DNA from: Sulfurimonas sp. UBA2011
GTDB taxonomy: Bacteria; Campylobacterota; Campylobacteria; Campylobacterales; Sulfurimonadaceae
Direction: 5' to 3'
Assembly (NCBI GenBank): GCA_002335055.1
Contig: DDCH01000004.1
Location: forward strand, 156,091 to 204,545
Length of the DNA stretch: 48,455 nt
In this document: in pieces, positions 17,473-25,984 of the stretch
Layout: every line of letters starts with the position of its first letter
Position numbering within the stretch: the first letter of the stretch is position 1
Made by a program: the position numbers and the translations under genes
Notes under the pieces: generated by a model
Seen by the model: the letters and a program-made list of their open reading frames with translations, nothing else
What the model was told of the DNA's origin: nothing
Database searches by the model: none

Positions 17473-18276
17473 ATGATGAAATTAATACTACTTTTTATAG
17501 TTACAGTTATGAGTTTAAGTGCGAATGTGTACTATTCGAAAATAGAACCTTATGAGGTGCGAAAAATTGCATCAAATGTTAGTGGTGTAGTATTAACTGC
17601 AAATGAAGATATGCTTGGACAAACACTCTCTTCAACTCCATATTTACGTATAGATGCAAAGCTTGATACAAGTGAATTAAAATTCACAAAAGATAAACTA
17701 CAATATCTAAAAAAGACTGTAAAGTTAAATGAAAATATTGTAAATAATTTAGAAGTTTCTTTAGAAAAAAAACGTCTCAATTATGAACGAGTAAAAAAAT
17801 TAAAAATAAAATCAAGTGTGGAAAAAGATAAAGAATTTTATGATTTAATAAATAGTGAAAATTCTTCTCTTACAACTTTAAAAGAGATAAATACACTTAA
17901 AACACAGGTCGCTGATTTAGAGATACGTAAAAAACAACTTGTACGAAGTATTAATGATAAGTCTTTAAGTGCTAAGGGTTTTAAACTTTACTCTTTAGAA
18001 GTAAAAGTTGGAGAGGTTGTGAGTAAAGGAACACCACTTGCAACTATTATGGATACTTCACGGGCAATTTTAACTATTTATCTTAATGAAGAAGATGTGA
18101 TAAATGCTAAAAAAAGTGTTATTTATATTAATGGAAAAAAAACAGCTTATAAAATTGATAGATTTCTAAATATTGCAGATAGTAAAAACATATCAAAGTA
18201 TATGGCACAAATTATTATAAAAGCACCAAAGATATTTTCAAAACTTGCAAAAGTTGAATTAAAACAGAATAATTAA
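17473..18276 (+). CDS. Periplasmic adaptor (HlyD/membrane-fusion-like) protein
   Basis: A 267-residue exported protein. An N-terminal signal peptide (MKLILLFIVTVMSLSA) is followed by a beta-rich start (YYSKIEPYEVRKIASNVSGV), a Lys/Glu-rich coiled-coil hairpin at about residues 65-155, and a second half of a lipoyl/barrel-type domain (LEVKVGEVVSKGTPLATIMDT, where adaptors have GxxVxxGxPLxxI). This is the architecture of membrane-fusion proteins that link an inner-membrane pump to a TolC channel. A TolC-like gene lies one gene downstream, but no inner-membrane pump is present here. Short for the family, so it may be a reduced adaptor. Confidence 0.7.
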   Translation: MMKLILLFIVTVMSLSANVYYSKIEPYEVRKIASNVSGVVLTANEDMLGQTLSSTPYLRIDAKLDTSELKFTKDKLQYLKKTVKLNENIVNNLEVSLEKKRLNYERVKKLKIKSSVEKDKEFYDLINSENSSLTTLKEINTLKTQVADLEIRKKQLVRSINDKSLSAKGFKLYSLEVKVGEVVSKGTPLATIMDTSRAILTIYLNEEDVINAKKSVIYINGKKTAYKIDRFLNIADSKNISKYMAQIIIKAPKIFSKLAKVELKQNN

Positions 18277-18299
18277 AAAGAAAAAAACTAGGAAAAATT

Positions 18300-19481
18300 A
18301 TGAATACACAAGAATTAGATAAAAAATATGTGCTTCAGACTTATGGACGTGGTGATGTTGAGTTTGTAAGTGGAGATAATGCTACTTTAACAGATACTGG
18401 GGGAAAACAATACATAGATTTCACTTCGGGAATTGGAGTAGTAAGTGTTGGGCATGCAAATGCAAGAGTAAATGCTGCTATATGCCAACAGATAGGAAAA
18501 ATTACACACACTTCAAACCTTTATAATATTGCACCACAGGCAAAGGCTGCTGAGGCTATTGTTAATGCAAGTGGTTATGATATGGCATGTTTCTTTGGTA
18601 ACTCTGGTGCTGAAGCGAATGAAGGGGCTATTAAGATAGTAAGAAAACATGGTGAGCGCGATGGCGAAATAAAAAGATATAAAATTATTACACTCAAGCA
18701 CTCTTTTCATGGACGTACTATTACAACTGTTAAAGCGACAGGTCAAGAAGCTATGCATAACTACTTTGGTCCTTTTCCTGATGGTTTTGTGTATGCTGAA
18801 GATATACAAGCAATAGAAGCTCTTTTAGATGACCATACGGCAGCTGTTATGATAGAACTTATTCAAGGTGAGGGTGGTGTTGAACCCCAAGACAAAAAAC
18901 AAGTACAGGCTTTAGAAAAACTTCTTAAATCTAAGCATATTCCTCTTATAGTAGATGAAGTACAAACAGGTGGATATAGAACAGGTGAGTTTACAGCCTC
19001 ACAAGTTTATGGTATCACTCCTGAGATTATTACTCTAGCTAAGGGTATTGGTGGTGGTGTTCCAGTTGGAGTTGTTATGACTTCACTCAAAAATGTTTTA
19101 AGTCCCGGTGACCATGGCTCTACCTTTGGTGGTAACTATTTAAGCACAACTGCGGTTTGCAGTGTTATAGAGATTTTAAATGAGCTCAAAGTAAGTGGAG
19201 AGTTAGATAAAACATCTGCTTATTTTAACGAAGTCTTAGATAATTTTTATGAAACAAACAAAAAACTATTTACTCAAAAAGTAGGTATTGGAATGATGTG
19301 TGGTCTTCGTGTTATAGATGCAGAGACACTTGGCTCAATTATGAGTAATGCCAAAGAAAATGGAGTTATGGTTCTCCGTGCTGGAAGAAATACACTAAGA
19401 TTTTTACCACCACTAACTATTACAAAAGAGGAAATAAATGAAGGTTTTAAAGCTCTCGCTGCCGCTGTTTCTAGCCTATAG
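18300..19481 (+). CDS. argD: Acetylornithine aminotransferase-type class III aminotransferase
   Basis: A PLP-dependent transaminase of 393 residues, most like acetylornithine aminotransferase of arginine synthesis (succinyldiaminopimelate aminotransferase activity is also common in this family). Visible signatures: FTSGIGVVSVGHAN, FFGNSGAEANEGAIK, HSFHGRT, VDEVQTGGYRTG and the PLP-lysine segment TLAKGIGGGVPVG. AGGA lies about 7 nt before the ATG. Its last 44 nt also encode the signal peptide of the next gene in another frame. It sits between export-system genes, an arrangement without an obvious metabolic reason. Confidence 0.9.
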   Translation: MNTQELDKKYVLQTYGRGDVEFVSGDNATLTDTGGKQYIDFTSGIGVVSVGHANARVNAAICQQIGKITHTSNLYNIAPQAKAAEAIVNASGYDMACFFGNSGAEANEGAIKIVRKHGERDGEIKRYKIITLKHSFHGRTITTVKATGQEAMHNYFGPFPDGFVYAEDIQAIEALLDDHTAAVMIELIQGEGGVEPQDKKQVQALEKLLKSKHIPLIVDEVQTGGYRTGEFTASQVYGITPEIITLAKGIGGGVPVGVVMTSLKNVLSPGDHGSTFGGNYLSTTAVCSVIEILNELKVSGELDKTSAYFNEVLDNFYETNKKLFTQKVGIGMMCGLRVIDAETLGSIMSNAKENGVMVLRAGRNTLRFLPPLTITKEEINEGFKALAAAVSSL

Positions 19482-20664
19482 TTTTTCTCTTAGTGCAAAT
19501 GAGAATAGTAGAGGTTTAGATGCATATATCTCTGACTTAAAACAAGAACAGTTTAAGTATGACTACCAAAAAAATGAGGCGGATAGTTCTATACTTCGTG
19601 ACTCATGGATAGCACCATTAAAACTTAACTACAGTTATGTAAAGAGTAAACCATATGTTGATGAGTTAATAAATCAAAATGCTGCTATTCGTATGGATCA
19701 AGCAATTTTTCAAAGTGGTGGAATTCTTTATGGTATAAAGTTTGCAAGTGCGAGTAAGCTTTACTCTGATTACACTGTTGATGTTGCAAAACGCAAGATG
19801 ATTAAAGATGCTGTTAGTATTTTAATGCAGATAAAACAAACAGATTTAAAAGAAAAAGCACAAAAGTTACAGATAATTAACTCTGAAATAAATTTAGAAC
19901 AAAAAACAGAACAGTACTTGAGCGGACAGCTTGACTCTGGTTTTTTAGATGATGCTGTTATTCAGATGAACTTGGTAATACAGGTTCTTTTTGACATACA
20001 AACAGCTAAAGAAAAGTTAATAAACAAATTCTCAACTCTCAGTGATTTATCTTATGAAAATGCGAATATTCCTAATTTAGCACTGATAAGTATAGATGAA
20101 TTTTTAGAACATAATATTGTTTTAAAACAAAATGCCGCAGAGATAGAAAAAAATGAGTACTATAAAAATGTAACTATTGCGAAGTACCTTCCCAAGGTGA
20201 GTATAATAGCTGGATATAACTGGAGTAATTCTGAACAACAATTTGATTCAAATTTAGTTCCTTTTAAAAATAATCTCTCTTATTATGACTATGGTGTAAA
20301 AGCATCAATACCCCTAGATATAAATTCTTTTAGAGATATAGAGTCTATTAAAATTGACTACTTAAAAGCACAAGTAGTGCAAAAAGACAAAGAGAGAGAA
20401 CTGAAAGCTCTTTTTTCTCAAGTCTTACACAATATAGATAACTTTGATAATAAAATAAAATTAAGTAATGAAAGTATGGGTATTTATAAAAAACTTTTAG
20501 ATGATACTAAAGAACTCTTTTTAGCTGGGTATAAAACACAGTATGATGTAGATACTCTAAACAACTCTTTAAAGATTCAAAAAATTGACTCTAGAGTTTT
20601 TGAGATAGATAAACAGTTAGAGTTGCTTACTCTGTATGAAATGTATGTAAACAATGGAGAATAA
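19438..20664 (+). CDS. TolC-like outer-membrane efflux protein
   Basis: A 408-residue outer-membrane channel protein. The signal peptide MKVLKLSLPLFLAYSFSLSA is encoded entirely within the 3' end of argD in a different frame (44-nt overlap). The start is supported by GAGGA 7 nt upstream (19429-19433). Two long alternating helical halves rich in Lys, Gln and Asn with YDYGVKASIPLDINSF between them fit the TolC/OEP repeat structure. Probably works with the adaptor encoded at 17473-18276; the inner-membrane partner is not here. It ends 2 nt before the methyltransferase gene. Confidence 0.82.
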   Translation: MKVLKLSLPLFLAYSFSLSANENSRGLDAYISDLKQEQFKYDYQKNEADSSILRDSWIAPLKLNYSYVKSKPYVDELINQNAAIRMDQAIFQSGGILYGIKFASASKLYSDYTVDVAKRKMIKDAVSILMQIKQTDLKEKAQKLQIINSEINLEQKTEQYLSGQLDSGFLDDAVIQMNLVIQVLFDIQTAKEKLINKFSTLSDLSYENANIPNLALISIDEFLEHNIVLKQNAAEIEKNEYYKNVTIAKYLPKVSIIAGYNWSNSEQQFDSNLVPFKNNLSYYDYGVKASIPLDINSFRDIESIKIDYLKAQVVQKDKERELKALFSQVLHNIDNFDNKIKLSNESMGIYKKLLDDTKELFLAGYKTQYDVDTLNNSLKIQKIDSRVFEIDKQLELLTLYEMYVNNGE

Positions 20665-20666
20665 TA

Positions 20667-21671
20667 TTGAAATTTAGTGAATATATGACAGAGTGGTTAT
20701 ATGGTGAAGACGGGTATTATGCAACTTATAAAAATATCGGTAAAGAAGGTGACTTCTATACGGCAGTTAGTACAAGTAAATTTTTTGGTGGTACTATTGC
20801 TAAACATATCATATCTTTAGTAGATGAGGGCTTTTTAGAGTCAAATGCAGTGATTTGTGAAATTGGTGCACATCATGGTTACTTCTTAGCTGATGTTTGT
20901 GAGTTTATTTATACTCTGAGACCTGAATTACTCAAAACTTTTAACTTTGTTATTATAGAACGATTTGATGACCTGCAAGATCAACAGAGGAACTACTTTA
21001 AAGATTCATTTGGTGATGCAGTAGAACTTACACACTATAAGTCTTTAAGTGAACTCTCTTGTGAAAATGCTTTTTTTATAGCAAATGAAATTTTTGATGC
21101 TTTCCCTTGTGAGTTATATTATAAGGGTAAAACAGCTAGTGTAGATGGGCATGAAGTTAACTTTGATGTAGACACTACTTGGGTAGAAGAAAAAGCGAAA
21201 AAGTATAATAAAGACCGTGGTGAAATAGCTATTGGTTATGAAGAATTTGCTCTAGAAATGGCTGCATCTTGTGAAAAGTTTGAGTTTATGAGTTTTGATT
21301 ATGGTGAGATGGTTGCTCGTCCTGACTTCTCTTTACGTATATACTCTAAACATAAGGTACTGCCTTTTTTTCTTCCGGAGGACAATAGCGATTACATACC
21401 AAGAGATACTCTTTTTGCTAAAAGTGATATAACGTATGATGTGATGTTTGCACATGTAAAAGATGCATATAGTGAGGCTGGTGTAGAGTTTATAGAACTT
21501 AAGGCTCAGATGGTAGCATTGATAGACATGGGAATGTTAGACCTCTTAGAGATGCTTAAAGAGAAGGTTGATGAAAAACTTTATAAACAAGAGTTGGAAA
21601 AGGCAAAGATGTTAATCTTGCCTAACTTTTTAGGTGAACGCTTTAAAATGATACGTCTGAGAAAGAGCTAA
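20667..21671 (+). CDS. SAM-dependent methyltransferase, MidA/NDUFAF7 family
   Basis: A 334-residue protein of the COG1565/MidA family. The N-terminus KFSEYMTEWLYGEDGYYA contains the family phrase F.eyM...LYg..GYY, followed by GDFYTAVSTSKFFGG, the SAM-binding EIGAHHGYFLADV and ANEIFDAFPC. Family members methylate an arginine of a respiratory complex I subunit in mitochondria; the bacterial substrate is less certain. TTG at 20667 is chosen as start because GGAGA lies 7 nt upstream (20656-20660) and it preserves the conserved first residues. It converges on pilT with a 4-nt tail overlap. Confidence 0.85.
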   Translation: MKFSEYMTEWLYGEDGYYATYKNIGKEGDFYTAVSTSKFFGGTIAKHIISLVDEGFLESNAVICEIGAHHGYFLADVCEFIYTLRPELLKTFNFVIIERFDDLQDQQRNYFKDSFGDAVELTHYKSLSELSCENAFFIANEIFDAFPCELYYKGKTASVDGHEVNFDVDTTWVEEKAKKYNKDRGEIAIGYEEFALEMAASCEKFEFMSFDYGEMVARPDFSLRIYSKHKVLPFFLPEDNSDYIPRDTLFAKSDITYDVMFAHVKDAYSEAGVEFIELKAQMVALIDMGMLDLLEMLKEKVDEKLYKQELEKAKMLILPNFLGERFKMIRLRKS

Positions 21672-22771
21672 AGGTTACCTATCATTTTTATCAACTCTTC
21701 AGGTCTATTAGAGTTTTTAATAGCATTCTCTTTAGAGATAATATTTTTTTGTAATAATTCAATGAGTTGTTGCGTTTGAGTTGTCATACGTGTTTCAGCT
21801 TGATTGAGTTGCATTTGTGAATAAATCTGGTGTACTTTATCTTCACGAATTTGATTCTGAATTGCTGGGTTTGTGATAAGTATCTCTTGGGTTGCTACTT
21901 TTCCACTACCAATTCTTGGTATAAGTGTTTGTGAGATAACTGCTACAAGTGAAGATGCAAGTTGGGCACGTACTTGTGCTTGTTCATCCCCATCAAAAAC
22001 ATCGATAATACGGTTAATAGTACCTGGTGCTGAGTTTGTATGGAGTGTACCAAATACTAGGTGACCAGTCTCAGCAGCTGTTAGGGCTGCACCGATAGTC
22101 TCAGCATCTCGCATTTCCCCGATAAGGATGATATCTGGATCTTGACGAAGGGCATATTTTAGTGCAGCAGCAAATGAAGCTGTACTACTTCCAACATCAC
22201 CTTGAGAGAAAAGAGACTTGTTATTTTTATGAACAAACTCAACAGGGTCTTCAATAGTGATAATATGACGGCGTTCTCTCATGTTAATCTCATGGAGCAT
22301 AGAAGCGAGTGTCGTTGATTTACCAGAACCTGTTGGTCCTGTAACTAAGATAAGACCTTTCTCTTTTTTGATAAGCTCTTTAAAGATAGGTGGGTTACCA
22401 TACTCATCAAGTGTTGGTATGTCAATAGGAATCATACGAAAGGCACATGCAATACCGTGAATAGTACGGTAGTAGTTCGCACGAAAACGTCCAATACCTT
22501 CTAGTTCAAAAGAGAAGTCAAGTTCATTATGTTCTTCAAACTCTTTTTTCTGCTTGTCTTCTATGAGCGAGTATGCCATTGTTTCAACATCTTTAGCATT
22601 TAACACAGGAAGATTTAGAGCACGAAGCTCTTTATCTATACGAATCTGTGGTTCACTTCCAACAACAAGGTGTAAATCAGAAGACTTAAATGCTAAAACT
22701 TATTTTAACAGTTTTTTTATATCTAATCTTTTTGTTTCTGAAGCTACTTGTCCTTCAATTTCATCACTCAC
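21668..22771 (-). pseudogene. pilT: Twitching motility ATPase PilT with premature in-frame stop
   Basis: Codons 56-367 (22606 down to 21668) encode a PilT retraction ATPase: Walker A GPTGSGKS (about 145-152), Asp box IEDPVEF, Walker B LIGEMRDAET and the His box TLHTNS. Reading the same frame upstream gives LAFKSSDLHLVVGSEPQIRI, the standard PilT N-terminus, then a TAA at 22700-22702, then SDEIEGQVASETKRLDIKKL back to a GTG at 22771. That GTG overlaps the stop of the upstream gene (GTGA), the natural start, giving 367 residues as usual. One G-to-T change (GAA to TAA) at codon 24 would explain the break. Internal restart would lose the N-terminal PAS-like part. Confidence 0.8.
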
Positions 22772-23109
22772 AAAAAACTTCTTTGATAGTTTTCTTCATT
22801 AAAACCTACAATCAGTTTACCATCATATTCAACAACTGGACGCTTTATAAGTAGATTTTCTTTGCATAACCACTCTTGTTGAGAAACTTCATCCAAATTT
22901 AGTTCTTTGAGTTTTAGATTTCTAAAGGTAGTACTACGTGAGTTAAAAAGTATTTTCATCTCAGTAAGTTCTAGCCAAGTAGATATTTTTTCGCAGGGTA
23001 GGTCTTGTGTTTTAAAATCGAAAAGTGTATATTCTAAGTTATTATTTTTAAAAAACTTGAGTGCTTTTTTAACACTATCACAGTTTTTGATTCCATAAAC
23101 TTGTATCAT
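22768..23109 (-). CDS. ArsC/Spx/YffB family thioredoxin-fold protein
   Basis: A 113-residue thioredoxin-fold protein with the family N-terminus IQVYGIKNCDSVKKALKFF (Cys10 is the potential redox Cys; the second Cys of a CxxC is absent, as in YffB and arsenate reductases). The segment PCEKISTWLEL and the C-terminal KRPVVEYDGKLIVGFNEE are typical; the family phrase is I(K/R)RPv....k.lvGF. True arsenate reductase activity is unproven. It lies between gatC (8 nt) and pilT (4-nt overlap). Confidence 0.85.
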   Translation of the reverse strand: MIQVYGIKNCDSVKKALKFFKNNNLEYTLFDFKTQDLPCEKISTWLELTEMKILFNSRSTTFRNLKLKELNLDEVSQQEWLCKENLLIKRPVVEYDGKLIVGFNEENYQRSFL

Positions 23110-23116
23110 TTATCCA

Positions 23117-23407
23117 CTACTCTATGATTTTTGGAACGATAAAAAAGTTATCAGTAGAGTTTGGTGCATTACTTAAAATATCTTCACTTACTACTTGACT
23201 GGATTTTACACTATCCTGGCGAAGTAGAGTACTTTTATCACTCATAGCAAAATTGTCATCAACACCATCTGTATTTAAACCACTTAGGTTATCAACAAAA
23301 GTTACTATCTCAGAGAGTTGTCCTATAATTTCTTCTCGTTTGTCATCACTTACTTTTAAAAAAGATAATTTTTCTAATCTTAATAATAGTGCATCATCTA
23401 CTTGCAT
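23117..23407 (-). CDS. gatC: Asp/Glu-tRNA amidotransferase subunit C
   Basis: A 96-residue helper subunit of the GatCAB complex that converts misacylated Glu-tRNA(Gln) and Asp-tRNA(Asn) to their amidated forms. The start at 23407 (MQVDDALLLRLEKLSFLKV) is preferred over the longer frame to 23467 because AGGA lies 8 nt upstream and it matches the family start. Residues EEIIGQLSEIVTFVDNLSGL and the C-terminal DNFFIVPKIIE (family end, normal is F.VPkv.e) confirm GatC. gatA and gatB are not in this window. Confidence 0.9.
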   Translation of the reverse strand: MQVDDALLLRLEKLSFLKVSDDKREEIIGQLSEIVTFVDNLSGLNTDGVDDNFAMSDKSTLLRQDSVKSSQVVSEDILSNAPNSTDNFFIVPKIIE

Positions 23408-23453
23408 TAAAATTCCTATGTTTATATTTGTAGTTAATTTTATCATAGTTTGA

Positions 23454-23459
23454 TATAAT
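23454..23459 (+). promoter_or_regulatory. Candidate -10 box upstream of the YfgM-like gene
   Basis: TATAAT about 52 nt before the TTG start at 23512, in the divergent region shared with gatC. A second AT-rich box lies closer to the gene. Confidence 0.4.
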
Positions 23460-23511
23460 ATTAACAATTAATGCGATAATATTATAAACTTTTTATATAT
23501 AAGGATATTTT

Positions 23512-24108
23512 TTGAGCTTAAAGACTGACATAGAGATGGTAAAGGATGAGTTAACTTCTGAAGAGAAGTTTTTTGAAAAAGCAGTAGTGACAGAGAAGTT
23601 TGTAAAAAAATACAAGAACCTTATAATTGGTGGTGTGATAGCTACTGTTCTTTTTATTGCAGGTAATGTTGCATATACTATAAACAAACAAAATACTATT
23701 GATTCTGCAAATGCTGTACTAGCAGAATTACAAATTAATTCGGACAATAAAGCTACACTTGCAAGACTAGAGTCTTTAAGTCCAGCACTGAGTAATGTTT
23801 GGTTGTATTCTCAAGCTCTTGTAAACAAAGATACAGCTACTTTAGAGAAACTAAAAAATTCAAAAGCATTACTTATTGCAGATTTAGCTTCATATGAGGC
23901 AGCACAAAATACTAAAGATGCACAAAAGCTTGAGGCATATGCTAATAAACAAGATGTGATTTATGCAGATTTAGCAAGAGTACAAAATGCAGTCATTTTG
24001 ATGAACGAGAAAAAGATAGATGAAGCACACGAGATTTTAAGTATGATTAATATAAATTCATCACTTTCACAAGTTGCAAAAGCTTTAATGCATTACGGAG
24101 TAAAGTAA
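23512..24108 (+). CDS. YfgM-like single-span membrane protein with TPR-like periplasmic domain
   Basis: A 198-residue protein with a cytoplasmic N-terminus, one membrane helix at about residues 37-58 (NLIIGGVIATVLFIAGNVAYT) and a helical repeat domain in the periplasm. This is the topology of YfgM, an ancillary SecYEG/BamB partner, and the next gene is BamB-like, the same order as in E. coli. TTG at 23512 is chosen for the AAGGA (23501-23505) six bases upstream; ATG at 23536 is possible. Function by analogy. Confidence 0.65.
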   Translation: MSLKTDIEMVKDELTSEEKFFEKAVVTEKFVKKYKNLIIGGVIATVLFIAGNVAYTINKQNTIDSANAVLAELQINSDNKATLARLESLSPALSNVWLYSQALVNKDTATLEKLKNSKALLIADLASYEAAQNTKDAQKLEAYANKQDVIYADLARVQNAVILMNEKKIDEAHEILSMININSSLSQVAKALMHYGVK

Positions 24109-24111
24109 ATT

Positions 24112-25116
24112 TTGAAAATTAATTTGAGTAAATATGTACTAGTCAGTACAATTTTTATTATTTTGTTTTCTGCTTGTAGTTCTAAGGAAGTATATGAGCC
24201 AATACAACTCAGTAGTGACTGGGAAGCATATATGCAATCAAAACATACAATAATTGATACTGCTTCAAATGTAGCTCTTTTAGAAGATAGAACCGTACTT
24301 ACTCATACTGGTTTAGTCAATGTAAAGATAAGTGAAAATGATAGACTTATATCTCAGAGTGGCGGTTGGATTATAAGTGCATCAGTAGATGGAAACTTAA
24401 GTTTAAACTCTCAAAATGATGGAAGTATAGTTAAACATTTTAACCTAAATAAAAGTGTTGCTGGTGCTTCTGTATCAGGTAATGACTTAGCAATAATCTT
24501 TGTAGATAATGAAATTGCCTTGTATGATATAGAGACAAAAAAAATACTTTTTAAAGAACAGGGAAGTAAGTTTGTAGCTACAGATTCTCGAATTGTAAAT
24601 CCTTTTTTTATGAGAGGTTTAGTACTCTTTCCAACACTTGATGGAAAAATAATTTTTGTAAACAATGCGAAAAAGAAGAGGCTTCGTACGGTTATAGTCT
24701 CTTCTGAAGATAATTTTAACAATGTTATAGCCTTTGAACTAGTGCAAAATAAGATTATCGCAGCAACATCGTACAAGATTTTTTCAATGGCGAAACAAGA
24801 GGTTCGTGTTAAGTATGCGATACGAAACATCATTTACGATGAAGATAAAATATTTATCGCTACAAAACAGGGTGAAGTTATTTCCCTTACACCGGACCTA
24901 GAAGTAAAATCAAAAGTAAAATTTCCATTTGCACACTTTTATGCGATGGTAAGTAATGGTGATAAACTGTATGTATTAGAAAAAGAAGGTTACCTTATAG
25001 TTTTAGATAAAAAGAGCTTTGATTACACTGTGCATGAGGTTGATTTTGATGATGGATTTGTATTTACATCAAATAAATCTTTTTTTGTAAACGATAAACA
25101 AATTATTACAGAGTAA
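24112..25116 (+). CDS. BamB-like outer-membrane lipoprotein (beta-propeller)
   Basis: A 334-residue lipoprotein: signal peptide then lipobox FSAC with the lipidated Cys at residue 22. The rest consists of repeated four-strand units (for example GGWIISASVDGNLSLNSQNDG, IIFVDNEIALYDIETKKIL, GEVISLTPDLEVKSKVKF, GYLIVLDKKSFDYTV), typical of PQQ-like propellers such as BamB, an outer-membrane protein assembly factor. TTG start at 24112 lies just after the YfgM-like stop; GGAG is about 11 nt upstream. The stop overlaps the xer start by one base. Confidence 0.7.
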   Translation: MKINLSKYVLVSTIFIILFSACSSKEVYEPIQLSSDWEAYMQSKHTIIDTASNVALLEDRTVLTHTGLVNVKISENDRLISQSGGWIISASVDGNLSLNSQNDGSIVKHFNLNKSVAGASVSGNDLAIIFVDNEIALYDIETKKILFKEQGSKFVATDSRIVNPFFMRGLVLFPTLDGKIIFVNNAKKKRLRTVIVSSEDNFNNVIAFELVQNKIIAATSYKIFSMAKQEVRVKYAIRNIIYDEDKIFIATKQGEVISLTPDLEVKSKVKFPFAHFYAMVSNGDKLYVLEKEGYLIVLDKKSFDYTVHEVDFDDGFVFTSNKSFFVNDKQIITE

Positions 25117-25943
25117 TGTCCAACGAGCTTGAAGCATTTTTAGAATATATTAGTGTTACTCGTGCACTCTCAAGCAAGAGTGTCGAGGCATATAAAAGTG
25201 ACCTCTTGCAGATAGAAAAAGAGACAGCTTCAAATCTTCTTTCCTTAAACTCAGAAACATTACTTCTAGCCCTCTCAAACTACTCGAATAAACGTACACT
25301 TAATAGAAAACTCTCCTCAGTAAATGCTTTTTTTGATTTTTGCCATAAACAAGATTTTAGCGAAAAAAATGACAAGTTTAAGTTTGCAAAAATTCCTAAA
25401 CTGCTGCCAAAGTTTCTCTCTTATGAAGAAGTAAAAGCGGGTCTCTCTTTAATAGATAGAAGTACATGGATAGGAGCAAGGGATTATGCTTTAATACTTT
25501 TTTTATATGCAAGTGGAGCGAGGATTAGTGAGTGTTTATCATTAAGAGTAGAAGACATAGAAGGTGAGTGGTTGCATATATTACATGCCAAGGGGGAGAA
25601 AGAACGTATAGTACCTCTGGCAAAAGTTGCTATAAAAGCGATAGAAGTTTATAAATTTATGATGCCCTTTGAGAGTGAGTTGATATGGTTAAATTATCAA
25701 AAAAGTGGACTCAGTCGGATAAGTGCTTATAAAATCACACAAAAGTATTTAGGTGTTTCACCTCATATACTTCGTCACTCGTATGCAACATCACTGATAA
25801 CAGGTGGTGCTGATTTAAGAGTTGTTCAAGAGTTACTGGGGCACTCATCTTTACTCTCAACTCAGATTTATACACATATTCAAAAACAAAACCTTAAAGA
25901 GACTCTTGAAGTCTATCACCCAATGTCTAACATTAAAAAATAA
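25116..25943 (+). CDS. xerH: Tyrosine recombinase XerH/XerD-like
   Basis: A 275-residue site-specific recombinase. The N-terminal SAM-like core-binding domain (about 1-90) precedes the catalytic domain, which has all active-site residues: R136 (YASGARISE), K159 (HAKGEKER), H217 and R220 (SPHILRHSYAT), H243 (LGHSS) and the nucleophile Y252 (QIYTH). Campylobacterota commonly use one Xer protein (XerH) on a dif site to resolve chromosome dimers; no dif site was found nearby. Translationally coupled to the BamB-like gene (TAATG). A mobile-element integrase is less likely given the housekeeping setting. Confidence 0.88.
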   Translation: MSNELEAFLEYISVTRALSSKSVEAYKSDLLQIEKETASNLLSLNSETLLLALSNYSNKRTLNRKLSSVNAFFDFCHKQDFSEKNDKFKFAKIPKLLPKFLSYEEVKAGLSLIDRSTWIGARDYALILFLYASGARISECLSLRVEDIEGEWLHILHAKGEKERIVPLAKVAIKAIEVYKFMMPFESELIWLNYQKSGLSRISAYKITQKYLGVSPHILRHSYATSLITGGADLRVVQELLGHSSLLSTQIYTHIQKQNLKETLEVYHPMSNIKK

Positions 25944-25984
25944 TATTAAATTTAATTAAAGAGTATTGGGATAAGATAGTTATT

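Noticed and set aside
16915..22702. Stop-codon recoding as explanation for the TAA codons in cheV and pilT
   Set aside because: The two TAA codons replace different kinds of residue (a hydrophobic one and probably Glu), and TAA is used as a normal stop throughout the window, so a general reassignment does not fit.
25116..25943. Xer recombinase as the integrase of a mobile element
   Set aside because: It is translationally coupled to a BamB-like gene, and no attachment-site repeats, transfer or phage genes are nearby.
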